From contig CABFPE010001106.1 of NCBI GenBank assembly GCA_900660155.1, positions 54,731 through 118,730 on the forward strand: DNA of 64,000 bases. Reading direction: 5' to 3'. The DNA is from Hofstenia miamia. Lineage: Eukaryota; Xenacoelomorpha; Acoela; Hofsteniidae. Numbering within the stretch: position 1 is the stretch's first letter; each line of letters begins with the position of its first letter. Below, one piece after another: positions 50,401 to 61,680 of the stretch. The position numbers were made by a program, and so were the translations under genes. The notes beneath the pieces are model-generated. The model made no database searches. It was not told where the DNA came from and saw nothing but the letters and a program-made list of their open reading frames with translations.

Positions 50401-52985
50401 CTAAAAGGAGAATTAATAGGAATGAACGTAGCAATACGTAACAATAATGTTAACACATCTCAAACATTAAAAACGAAACATGTTGTGTAACATTTTATGT
50501 GCTAAGAAATTCTAAATTTAAAATTGGTGCAGAATACAGAAGTCGCTCTTCAAAATTTCATGAGATTCATACTGGTTGGCTTAATTGGCAGTGAGCTTTG
50601 GGGGTAATTATCATAATCATGTTTTAAAAAAATTAGAAAGAATTAAAAAGAAGTTACACATTTGAATTTCTTACAAAATAATATGAAACATATAAAAGAG
50701 ATAGTAGTTAGCCTTAAATAGACAATATACCTGTATTGAATGATTGGGTGAAATTTAGAAGTGGATATCATACAAAGTTGGAAACAATTTAACTCCAATG
50801 CCAACCATATCGCAAGATGAAGGTCCCATTCAATTTTTTATGAATAGCAAGCGTGGGCAAAGCCATATTTTTTCTATTTCGCTTTAGAAATAATATTAGT
50901 GCTTAGTATATCAACACCGAAGCAGAGCAAGCATTCGTAGTCAGCCGGAAATTGCAAATAGGCCCTTATATATTTCTAGGATATAAAAAAACAGAAAACT
51001 GCTTAAAAAAATTTGAGTTGATTTTCTCAAATAGAATGTATAAATTTTTTTAAACGCATTCTTCATTACTAGTATTTTTAATTATCTTGTAAAATCCCAA
51101 TTTTTGGCATTATCATAGATGATAAATCTTTTTGCAAACAAAGATGAAATGTTACTAATTTGAAATTTGTCATTTAAAATAATGAATTAAATAAGTTAAC
51201 ATATTTTAGTCTTTGCCGTAATTGAAATGTATACAATATTTTTTCACACTCGAACGGAATCTACTTCAATTAGAACAAGTTTGGATTTGCATGATGTTGA
51301 ATATAGCTATGCATGTAGAAAACATGCTGGAAACTGCTCAAAATATTTTACATCCCACTAATCTTGCATTTTTTGTAAAAAATTTAACCAAGAATTACTA
51401 AGTAATTTTAAGAAATCAAATTGTAATTACATCAATTTTCTTTTTACCAGAAAATGAATCACATTTTACACAAAAACCGAACCCTGTTAGCAGGTTGGTC
51501 AACACGCAGGCTTATTAAACAATCCTTAATACTGACTTTTACAGAATTAAATCGCTTATTTTTAACATGTAGTCTTCAAAACAAATTCATTTGTAAATTG
51601 AATAAAAATTTCAATAAAAAAACTTCAGAAAATTGTTCTACGTTAATCCATTCTAAATGCCTTTCTTATAAGTGTCCATAAGTAGTAAAACTAGAAACTA
51701 AAGGCAAAAGCCTGTTATATTCTTATACAGTGCATTAAAGAATCAATCACTGATAAATACAGAAAACCTTCTTAGTTCTATATATAATTATCCCCCTCAG
51801 ACATGCACATTGTATGGTAGTGCTAAAAAATATCTATATGGCCGCTCAGCACTGCTAGTCTCAATGGTTCCTGATGACAGTAAGAATTTTTTCTATTGCT
51901 TATATCTTCATTGAAATTGTCTGTTGTGCAAATTTGTACACATTATGGCTTAATCATGTGATTTTTTTACAAAAGTAATAATATTTTAATGACATATTTT
52001 TGCTGAAAACATTTTACTTATAGTGTCTTACGAATTATGATAAAAAAAGACATGCAAAAACTTGTTTCTTGGGAAGATATATTATGATTTGTGAATAACT
52101 CAAATTCAACTAGTTTCACCATATTTTCAATTTTGCGGAATGCTAATTTTTACAAGGTTGCTTCAATACTAAATTATGGCAATATTTAGACCAAATTAAT
52201 TTTAAGGTAACGAAAAAGTAGCTTGATTTAAAAACAAAGATATTCAAGGTTGAATATAAATTCACATCTCAATAAAAATCTAGTTTCTACATCCGTGCAA
52301 TTGTAGAGATTGTGTCTCAAGGGGTTATAAAAATATTTTGACATTTCACACGCACCATTAAAAAATCCCCTATTCCAATACATCTTACTTCCTTGTTTTA
52401 CATAGGTAGAGGGTAAAGATAGGAACTGGGTTCAACCGATGGCAGTAGACGATACAATAATAAAAACAGAGATCAATATGATCTGGGCAGGGCAGGGCAT
52501 GGCAGGGGCCTAATTTTTCGGCACATGTCCATCTCTGAGACCAATGGTGACGTATACATGGAAAAAATACTCAAATTTGAGGTAATAGATGGGGCAGTTG
52601 ACTCAAAGAGTTTTGCATAATTATTAGCTTTGTGTCACGAAGCTTTTTGATTGGGGAGGGAAGCCTACAATAGTTAACTACCAAATTGTTAGCATATAGT
52701 TTGATCGTCTAAAATGGAAACATTTTTTAAAATTATTTCTGTAGGAAATTTAAAATAATGTGAAAGAAAATTATTATACGCTAGATGGCATAAAATATTT
52801 ATAATTCACTCTTAAAAGTTTTTCACATTAAATTATCTTAAATTTACGAATATTATATACATTTATTGTACAGTAGTTCTAAAAGTAAGTTGTTTCTTTA
52901 ATAATTTTCATTTTAAGCTCAAACTATAATTTTGCAAACGACGCGCCTGAACTAGGGCTGGAGGCGATTAACCGGATAAGACTTG

Positions 52986-53049
52986 TCGTACACTGCCGGT
53001 AAGTAAAGTAAAGTAAAGTAAAAAATTTTTACTTACCGGCAGTGTACGA
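52986..53049. repeat. 19-bp perfect hairpin enclosing (GTAAA)n
   Basis: Arms TCGTACACTGCCGGTAAGT (52986-53004) and ACTTACCGGCAGTGTACGA (53031-53049) are perfect inverses, around a loop made of AAGTA units and a short poly-A/T. A third, imperfect copy of the arm (ACGGCAGTGTACGATG) with more AAGTAAAG units follows near 53128-53167. Confidence 0.9.
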
Positions 53050-53889
53050 ACTATTAAGTAAAGTAAAGTAAGGGTTCAAATAGATAATTACACAATCGGT
53101 TCTGTTCGATTTTTAAGTAAACCTTTACGGCAGTGTACGATGTCTTAAGTAAAGCAAAGTAAAGTAAGGTAATGTAAACAACATTGATCTCAATTTGAAT
53201 GTCACTTAATATTTATTACACAAAAACGATATAAATAAAATTCATAATTACAAAGGAATTAATTACAACAGGTTTTTGTTTGTTGCTGCATTTGGGTAAA
53301 CAAATTTTCATAATGTAAGTAATTCGATTTTTTGAGCCCACCTATTGTAAAATATTGACTTTGTTTACTTAAGTGGAATTGAGGAGGTTAGTTGTTGCTC
53401 ATGAGTTTTAACCCGCTATATTAGCTAAACTCTAGGCTTGAGAAGAATTTGAAAGTTATTACAAAAATCGGATTTTTCATTGAAAAATATATATTCATGT
53501 GTTTCAAACACAGGAATAAATTTTTCACAAATGTTCACTTTTTACTATGACAGGGAGCCCACTTACTCAAAGATATGTTCCTATTGCGAGATTTGCAAAT
53601 AAGCTCGGAGAAATTTGCTTTAGAATGTAGACGAACTGTTGTATCTTTAAAGAAACAGTGTGCTGCTATAAGGGTTAAATCTATCACTAGACGTAAATGG
53701 GTTCATTATATACATTTTAAAGCCCATGTATTTTCTAGAATTGGCACTATTGAGGAGCACTCATTCTATTTATTTGAGAATTAAATCTTGATTGCACGCT
53801 CAAAGTTGGGTTGATGGATAAGCTAGAATCGATTATATAAATGCATTAATCAATAGTATGATTAAAACTTTTATATATTTATTGAAACA

Positions 53890-54060
53890 AACTGGCCAAA
53901 ATTTTTTGACATCAGCACTATCAATTCGCAATGTCCAGAAATGTGATGCGATCATTAATTTTGATTTCGTCATCAAATGACAAAATTCGGGGATTTCTTG
54001 AAATATCTTAAATATTGGTCTTAGCAGCTGGAATCTATGAAATTCATTGGAAATCATTCT
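53890..54060. repeat. Diverged dispersed repeat, copy 2
   Basis: Partner of 31500-31680 with the same order of conserved blocks. The minus strand is open for 74 codons (53833-54057; LLRPIFKIFQEIPEF and WTLRI motifs), and the other copy shows a broken LLKPIFNIF. The family may therefore derive from a coding element, otherwise unidentified. Confidence 0.5.
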
Positions 54061-54817
54061 TAACTTATCAAACGCAAGTTTCTATTTAATTTTGCATAAT
54101 ATTTTTATTCTAACAATAATGATATGTTTTTGCAAAAAATTGCAATACTACTGTATATCCGTATCTTCGGTTGAAGAATAATACCATACATAAAATGATT
54201 ATATATTTAGTAAATGTTTAGTCAGTTGGTGCGATCTCCAATAAAAGTTAGGAAAAAGTCACCAAGTCTCATCAAGAAAGCAATCATCAAATGTTTAATA
54301 GTGGTGGAAGAAGGAAATCTTCCCCCAGGCCGAATAGGGTCAGCAAATTAAAATTTGAAAGTATAAAAGTGAATTTCAATGGATCAGTCATTTTGCCACA
54401 CTTCATGATAGCATATATCAAAATACATAAACATTATGTAAGTGACATAATTTTTGAGAAATATGAAAATATTCCGCGATATGTGCCATGGAAATGCGTT
54501 CCTCTACAAAGTGTACATTTGCTAAAGAACGTATGCTAAAGTTAATAAAGCGAACATTTAAAACTATTCCATCTGTTGCTATTGTTACGTAGGATGAACA
54601 TTTGGACAGAAATTCCCATCACATTTTCTGTTTACACATTCAAATTGTCCGGTTATATGGAAGCTGTTTCTTAACATATATTAAGGTACGTATGCTATTT
54701 TTGTAAAAATTTATAATAAGCCTTCTATTTAACACATCATGAATATTGGTCTGAGCATAAGTACATGCAAAACTAATGATTGGAAACAAATTCTAAGTTG
54801 CTATTTATCTTGTAGAT

Positions 54818-55440
54818 CAGTGATTGGCAACCTTTTTGTCCCTCGAGCACCCTTTCTTTATATCTTACATTCAACCAAAGCAAAATACAATTACATTATA
54901 TCTCATAAATAATTAGATAAAAATTTCGCCAACATGTCCAGTATAATCTGCTGGGACATTAACATGAGTTTGGGAGTTAATTTATATCTGTTTTAATATC
55001 AGTAAGAACCAGCTTAAGATAAATTTGAATGATAATTTATTGCGTGCTTTCATTGTTATGATTGTCATAGTTCAAATAATTTTTCTGCTAAAGCTAAGTG
55101 GCAAAAAATAAAATGTAATTATTGAGTGCAATTGTAAATTTTTCAGATGCAAAAACATCATCACACACTAGTTTTAATGTTGAATTCTGGTAAGTTTTTT
55201 AGTAAACTTGTTTTGTAAATACTTCAAAATCAATATAATTCTATGTCAATGTCATAATGCATCAAACAATATTTTTTGAATCGGATTAATGAAATCCATT
55301 TCCACATTTTTATGATACTAGCAGGCAATGGATCCCAATACATTGTGATTTTAGTCCCCAAAACACGATTGAAGCCTATTGACTATCATGGATCACCAAA
55401 ATTTGCATATGGACTATGGAATCCAGGTTGGGGACCACTA
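54818..55440. mobile_element. hAT-type element, 623 bp, with perfect 8-bp target duplication
   Basis: Left end CAGTGATTGGCAACCTTTTTG; right end inverted TAGTGGTCCCCAACCTGG. Ten to twelve bases agree. Both sides carry the identical octamer ttgtagat (54810-54817 and 55441-55448). The end pattern CAGTG-TT--CAACC is characteristic of hAT elements of the Charlie/Tip type. No transposase is recognisable, so it is non-autonomous or internally deleted. Confidence 0.85.
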
Positions 55441-55448
55441 TTGTAGAT

Positions 55449-57928
55449 GATATTATATGTAGCATTATATCTATTGTAATGTTTGAAATTATAATGTCAA
55501 CCTTCAACAAAAGTAACACCTGTAATAAATCTTTCCAAAATTTGAAGGCTCTAGTTTTAAGCACTAAATTAACAGCAACTTCTTGAGAATTATTTGAAAA
55601 ATTAATGTTCATCCTAATCTTATTGATGAAAATACGAAACAAACTTATCGCCATATTTAAAACTTAAATATATGCACCAAACTATAATAGATAATATGTA
55701 AGTCTTAAGTACAACTCCTTTCTAAGATACCCGGATGCAAGAATGTTCAATTCTAGAAAGAATCTAAATTTTACTATGAGATGTTGTTCAAAAATGGAAT
55801 TATTGCTCAGAATTTATTAACCTACCTTGACCCCATAAAAAATAAGAGTACACATTTTCAGACTATTTCAACTTGAATTCATTTTTTATAACTTATTAAA
55901 GTAAAAAAAGAGCGAGTATAGTAGAAACTCTAAGATGATTTTAAAATTCCTTCATGCTAGGATTGACCAGATTTCAAAATAATTTTTATTTACTACGCTC
56001 GTTTAGCAAACATCATTCCAATATTTTTTATCACAATCACTGAAAGTTACTGATTTTTAGCATTTGTGATATTATATATCATCGAAATTGGAGCTTAAGT
56101 GAATTTTTAAGTACAAGCTCGATCCTGCCCAATAAACCTCAAGCCTTGACTCAGAGGTGCTATAAATTCACATGCTCCAAGTGGACACTAACACACCTGT
56201 TCATATTCACTCATTTTCAAAATTTTTTAGTTCACTTATATTAATTTTAAACAAGGTTTCTAAAGGTTATTGCATTTATCTAATGATTATAGTTTAAAAC
56301 AGATTATGGTTAAAAAATTGAATCTCAACATTGTTTTAGGCAATTCTTAAAAAATGATACAAATTTGTTAAAATTTTGTAAATTTAAGTATTTCTGTACT
56401 AAATTTCTGCCCAGGATCCCTAGTTCGAGTATCTCCATTCTATTAGTTAAACTGCTACTGTTACCAATACCAACATAATCACTAGAGAGTGACAATATAG
56501 GGTTTGCCTGGACCCGAACCCAACCCGATTAGAATATTATTTACCTGAATGTTGATTAACATAAGAAATTGTTTGCTCAAAAAATCTGAGCTTTGATAAC
56601 ATTTCCAGAGCTCAGTAGTACTGAACCAGTACCAGAACCCGACCCTATCCGAAATCTGGTCGGGTTTATTTAGATACCTGTTGTCACACTTTAGTCATCA
56701 CAAATAAGATTGACTATTAGGTGACTAAGTAAGAAACTTATTGGTCATATACTGGAAATACAACTGATTAATTTTGATAAGCATTTGTTGTGTGTTGTAG
56801 CTAAAGAAATAAGTTGTTGTAAATTGAAAATACCGGTATGGGCAAAAATGTTACAGTTACAGCCGGTAGGGATACACATGAACCTCTTATGGATGGATGC
56901 GGTATGAACAATACCTTTCCAGTGCAGCATTACTGAGAAATAATATCACAATCTTGTCATCATCTATTTTCAAATATGTATAGTATATCATTTCAATAAC
57001 TTCTATAGTAATATATTATTGAGCCCCCTGCCTCAAAAGATAACAAATACTACGTATTGAATTTGCTCTGGAAGAGTCTCAAACCAAACACTTAAGACAG
57101 CTGCAACAGGGCTGTAAGCGCGTCAAGATATATTAACCCAACTCAAGCAAACCGAAGTTTTATTTAGTTTTTAATTCACTGATACCCTCTCAAATTTGTG
57201 TCAAAATGTGACCCGAATGCAATTTCAATCCTTCAAAAGGTTTGTGCTTCCTGACAATTATATATGATAACATTCGAAAAGAAACACATTAAGAAGTAAA
57301 AATTAATCATAATATAAAAAATGAAATGTTTTTATACTGAAATCTAAAAAATAAATGCAAACAATATATAAATTAATTGCAAGCATGTATACATTTACAT
57401 AATGTCTATCAAGAACCGATACTGACACATATTACTTTGAAATATTAACCCGACCCATTTATACATGATTTTGGATGTTTTTGCTGCTTGAACTAACGCA
57501 ATTAAACAATTTAGCAAGAAATAGGACCTAACCCATGGATTGGGTTGGTTGAACTCAGCCAGGGGCGGATCTAGAAATTTCTGATGGGGGAACTGAAGAT
57601 CTTAACCTCAATTTTTGCCGAATATTTTTCACTCAAGACATGATTAAATTTTGATTCGCCATACACTTTTCAATCTTTAAGTTCTCATCAAGACTTCTTG
57701 CTTGAGATTCTTCGAATTCACTTAGAATATATTAATATTTCTGACCCCGTGCTAAAATTTATGTGCTAATATTAGCTTAGCAAGTAAAACATAATATCAA
57801 ATATTAAATCAAAATTGTTTGAGTCTCAGTTGAAATTGAAAAATTCAATTGATCCTGTCTCATGTTATGTTAGTTATCCTTGACCACTATCAGTCGCATG
57901 GATCCGATATCGGGATCAGTAATGAGGC
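55449..57928. other. Region with repeat debris; no firm gene
   Basis: Clusters of ACCCGACCC/GGGTTGG-like strings at 56504-56530, 56636-56665 and 57529-57555, with CCTGG at both outer edges, suggest an old element of about 1.05 kb. An isolated MITE-like end CAGGGGCGGATCTAG is at 57563. A 32-codon ATG frame at 56838-56936 (+) reads MGKNVTVTAGRDTHEPLMDG then CGMNNTFPVQHY; its composition is coding-like but it is too short to call. Confidence 0.45.
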
Positions 57929-57930
57929 AA

Positions 57931-58440
57931 TTTCCTCAGGACTCTATTGACTATGCCACCATGATTTTTTTTGTGAAATGCTGCATAGAAAAAGACATTA
58001 ATACATTCACTAACAAATTTACTGAATTTTGAACCTCGGGATTATTAGAAAATCAGTAATTTAAGAATTGAATGATCTTAGCTGATTATTAAAGTAAGAA
58101 TAAATTTGCATTATTGTAGGATTAGGATCGAAACTTCTACCTTGTAAAACAAAATTATATGCAACTGGATAAAAATTAGGATTTACTTAAGGATATTTTT
58201 TCAGTAATTGACATAATTGCATCAATTGTAAAGATGATGGTTGATTTGTATGTGCAGTATTTTTCAAAAAATTTAGTAAAAGAGTGCGTTGTTGAGATTT
58301 GCGTATAATTTTTTGCAATAAAGGGATCTCCATTTTTATATGAAGATGTTATATCTGATTTTTTCCTTATCTCCTGAAATTCGTTTTGAACTATGCATTG
58401 ATTAATTGCAAATGATTTGTGGTCGCCAAATATATGAAAA
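57931..58440. repeat. Source copy of a 510-bp exact duplication
   Basis: This block, running from TTTCCTCAGGACTC to CCAAATATATGAAAA, recurs at 61059-61568 in the same orientation with no difference seen. It includes the 3' part of the LINE fragment at 58176-58550 but does not follow the LINE boundaries. It is taken as the source because here it continues into the rest of the LINE frame. Confidence 0.93.
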
Positions 58441-58550
58441 AAATTCTTAATTATAAAGAAAGGTAAATGAGTCATATCTGAAGATTTATTAACGTCTAAT
58501 TTTCGTACAATAACTTCTAATTCTTTTAAGCTAGGAAACCTAAATTGCAA
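58176..58550 (-). pseudogene. LINE reverse-transcriptase fragment
   Basis: A 124-codon minus-strand frame shows the N-terminal RT region of non-LTR elements: 'FPSLKELEVIVRKLDVNKSSD', 'LPFFIIKNF', 'NQCIVQNEFQEIRKKSDITSS', 'KNGD..IAKNYTQISTTHSF' and 'KFFEKY'. These correspond to the usual KL--NKS-G-D-IP--ILK, F--IRK--I--I-K-GD and YR-IS----F-K--EK blocks. It stops long before the catalytic YADD motif. It is intact as a frame but only a fragment of a polymerase. It is a different insertion from the 41-43 kb element. Confidence 0.82.
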
Positions 58551-58955
58551 CGTCGACTTACAATTTGATTGATTAAGTTCTGATAGGGAAATTCAAGTTA
58601 CCTAATTTTTTAAATTTAAGCATTTCTAGGTCGATTCTCTTCACAAAATAACTCGTCATATTGAATGCCCTGCTGATATTGAAAAAATAATCCTTTAAAA
58701 AGCATTTAAGAATCTTCCCTAAGCAAAAATACATTTCTGGTACATCATTGTTAGAATATAAACTGTATAAGGATGACAATGCGATCAGACGCTATTAAAG
58801 TAGTACCATTCTAATTTATTCATAGCATGGAAGCTTTGTTTTAGCAATTTATGTATATGTGTCATAGACGCCTGATTATTATATTATAATAATCTAGGAG
58901 TCTATGGTTGTGTGAATTTATTGATGCTTTTCAGATACACACATATATATATTTA

Positions 58956-58986
<31 letters not shown>

Positions 58987-60066
58987 TGCTGGTCATACCG
59001 ACCGGTCAGCTGGTTTCGGTTGACACCAGTAACGGTCGGGTAGACAATTTTCCGACAGGTTTACACCTATGGTTCAGGCTTAATAAATCCTGAATGTGAA
59101 TTAAAATTCCAGCATCAACTATAGCAAATGAAGGTCTGATAGAATTCGAAAAATAACAAATATTCACTTAACAACACCAGTGAAAATTAAAGTACTATAA
59201 ATATTGGACTTCGAATGTTTATAACATCATTCTTATACCTGAGTCCACTTAAGAAATTTCAAACGGCTATTTTGTGCAGCATGATGCAATTTTCCTAGCA
59301 TTTGATCATTTTTTGCAGAAATTTTTATATTCGTTTCTTAGAATCTTCAAAATTATTATTAAAATGATGATTTTTCTAGCTTTGATGGTTTCTTAGAAGA
59401 TTGAAAATCACACATATGTAGTAATTTGCTAGAGCTATGATTACCTACATTAAAATATTATTTATGAACTCTTTATCGAAAACTGAATGTAGTTATTCCT
59501 GAAGTATAGACATATTTTACAGAAAAAGCATTTGAATACTTTTTCTTGTTCAAAATTTTGTCATTGTAGGAATACAAAGTTATATCACTTTACAATTTAA
59601 GGTGTGCCACTTCTTAATCTTCTCTTCTTTCATAATCATTGTATAAAATTACAGATTCAAATTAGTTATGCTTATTTAAAGCACAGTATAAAATATTTCA
59701 TTACAATATAATCAAATACATACGCAATAATAACAGAATTTGAAAAAACTTATTTTAGAAATCAATTGCTTTGTAGCCATAAGACGTCTGTGCCTTATGA
59801 AAATTGACATATTAAATTTGAGAATGTGCAATAACATCCTAAATAAATGACACATACTTATTCCAAATAACTCATTATACATTCTCGTTTATGAGGATAA
59901 CAGCTGTTGGAAAGAAAATGCTGGATTACGAGAACTTACAACATTACACCTTTTTTGGAGATAAACTTTTTCTCTGCTGTGTATGAAATTCGTAAGAGGT
60001 TCATTATACGTTATTTATACATACATGTAATCTAAAGAATAAAATTGAATGAATGATACTAAAAAC
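58551..60066. other. Region between LINE fragment and PTRH2
   Basis: TA microsatellite at 58941-58980 followed by a GC-richer stretch (58990-59060; frame reading VIPTGQLVSVDTSNGR) that looks like a fragment of a repeat. The minus-strand frame at 58573-58779 may be more LINE debris. No gene supported. Confidence 0.5.
58941..58980. repeat. (TA)n microsatellite
   Basis: A TA-rich tract of about 40 bp with one TTT interruption, followed by a T9 run. Confidence 0.9.
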
Positions 60067-60585
60067 TTATAAGAGCGCTAAATGACCTGTGACAGAATCA
60101 AGTATTTCACATGGACCAGGTCCAATTCCAATGATTGTTTGATTTATATCATCAATTTTTGTTGCAACCAACTTAAGACCGATTGCTTTTGAATAAATAC
60201 TTTCTAGATCTTTATCAACTCGTACTTTTACAACAATTTTTCTCATTCCTGATCTTTTCCATTTCAATACTAAATTCTTGTCAATCTCAGCAGCCTTCTG
60301 ATAGCAACATACAGCCGCATGACTACACCCTTCTGCAATTTGAGCTGTCTTCAAATCTTCCCTTACAACAAGCACCATTTTATAGTCTACGAATGATTCT
60401 TGCATATATGGAAGATCTTTATCCTTTGAAGAACCATAGAATCTATTTTTAAGCATTATTATTGCCATCCCTGTGGTAATTCCTCCTATAACTAATGATA
60501 TTTTTCCTGTATCCATATGTGCAGAATATCGAATTAGGCTAAATGGAGGGAAATATTTATCGCTAGAAATGGCTAACGATTTCAT
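60067..60585 (-). CDS. PTRH2: Peptidyl-tRNA hydrolase 2 (PTH2/Bit1), single exon
   Basis: A 172-codon uninterrupted frame. Residues about 28-48 form a membrane anchor (ISLVIGGITTGMAIIMLKNRF region), as in animal PTRH2, which sits in the outer mitochondrial membrane. The hydrolase domain follows: YKMVLVVREDLK, CSHAAVCCYQKA, KWKRSGMRKIVVKV, then IGIGPGP and a terminal VTGHLALL. The enzyme releases peptides from peptidyl-tRNAs, and animal forms also act in anoikis. Oddity: between REDLK and CSHAA the family normally has about nine residues with a Gly-Lys-rich stretch (MGKGKVAAQ); here there are only seven (TAQIAEG) and no lysine, so catalysis may be altered. The first ATG gives the longest form; a second Met at residue 24 is an alternative. 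No intron interrupts the frame. Confidence 0.93.
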   Translation of the reverse strand: MKSLAISSDKYFPPFSLIRYSAHMDTGKISLVIGGITTGMAIIMLKNRFYGSSKDKDLPYMQESFVDYKMVLVVREDLKTAQIAEGCSHAAVCCYQKAAEIDKNLVLKWKRSGMRKIVVKVRVDKDLESIYSKAIGLKLVATKIDDINQTIIGIGPGPCEILDSVTGHLALL

Positions 60586-60754
60586 TGCGTAGAATCATAT
60601 GGAAAACGCATCATTTTATTGTATTGTGCTCTAATAACGACATCGACAATATGTATACTTAGATACGGAAATAAGTGATGCATAAAATTAACAATTTCAA
60701 TGGATTATATATTAGACAATTTATTAAATTTTTTAAGTTTATAATTGCTGTAAA

Positions 60755-61020
60755 CAGGGACGGATTTAGGAATTTTCAAACGGGTGGGCGGATTTGTGTT
60801 TAAAAGAGATTACTTAAATAATAATGAAGTACTGAATAATAAGATGAGTTGATTAACATCAGTATTTAAAATTCATGAGGCACTTTTTATTTTTATATTG
60901 AATTCAACATGACAATAAACGGATAAACATATAATTCTAAAACTATAACTTGCGAATCCCTTTATGGCAGCCAAAGGGGGGGTGGCCGCAACTTCCGCCC
61001 AGCCCCTAAATTCATCCCTG
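60755..61020. mobile_element. hAT-type MITE with perfect 8-bp target duplication
   Basis: Starts CAGGGACGGATTTAGGAATT and ends CCTAAATTCATCCCTG; inverted ends match over about 16 bp with one mismatch. It is flanked by identical gctgtaaa octamers (60747-60754 and 61021-61028). No coding capacity. The right third of the element recurs at 61568-61641 as part of a later rearrangement. Confidence 0.88.
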
Positions 61021-61058
61021 GCTGTAAATGAAACAAATACATACAATGAAATCGAAAA
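60947..61058. repeat. 112-bp direct repeat, left copy
   Basis: It runs from AACTTGCGAATCCC inside the MITE to AATGAAATCGAAAA beyond it. It is repeated at 61568-61680 with one extra G in a G-run. The two copies bracket the 510-bp inserted block. Confidence 0.93.
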
Positions 61059-61568
61059 TTTCCTCAGGACTCTATTGACTATGCCACCATGATTTTTTTT
61101 GTGAAATGCTGCATAGAAAAAGACATTAATACATTCACTAACAAATTTACTGAATTTTGAACCTCGGGATTATTAGAAAATCAGTAATTTAAGAATTGAA
61201 TGATCTTAGCTGATTATTAAAGTAAGAATAAATTTGCATTATTGTAGGATTAGGATCGAAACTTCTACCTTGTAAAACAAAATTATATGCAACTGGATAA
61301 AAATTAGGATTTACTTAAGGATATTTTTTCAGTAATTGACATAATTGCATCAATTGTAAAGATGATGGTTGATTTGTATGTGCAGTATTTTTCAAAAAAT
61401 TTAGTAAAAGAGTGCGTTGTTGAGATTTGCGTATAATTTTTTGCAATAAAGGGATCTCCATTTTTATATGAAGATGTTATATCTGATTTTTTCCTTATCT
61501 CCTGAAATTCGTTTTGAACTATGCATTGATTAATTGCAAATGATTTGTGGTCGCCAAATATATGAAAA
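61059..61568. repeat. 510-bp duplicated block, inserted copy
   Basis: Identical to 57931-58440. The joins are at short A-runs (GAAAA|TTTCC and TGAAAA|CTTGCG), i.e. microhomology. It contains the LINE fragment piece equivalent to 58176-58440. Confidence 0.93.
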
Positions 61569-61680
61569 ACTTGCGAATCCCTTTATGGCAGCCAAAGGGG
61601 GGGGTGGCCGCAACTTCCGCCCAGCCCCTAAATTCATCCCTGGCTGTAAATGAAACAAATACATACAATGAAATCGAAAA
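61568..61680. repeat. 112-bp direct repeat, right copy
   Basis: Second copy of 60947-61058. It includes the right end of the hAT MITE and its target duplication but not the left end, so it arose by duplication and not by a new insertion. Confidence 0.93.

Larger units (their letters stand above)
50401..54809. other. Region upstream of the prominin-like exon; no recognised exons
   Basis: Further exons of the minus-strand gene would be expected here but none was recognised. A GGGCA-type short repeat is at 52484-52508. A plus-strand frame at about 53554-53784 starts after an acceptor-like tatgacag and reads GAHLLKDMFLLRDLQ, then EKFALECRRTVVSLKKQ; it is a weak exon candidate. The frame at 54291-54539 is unsupported. 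Confidence 0.5.
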
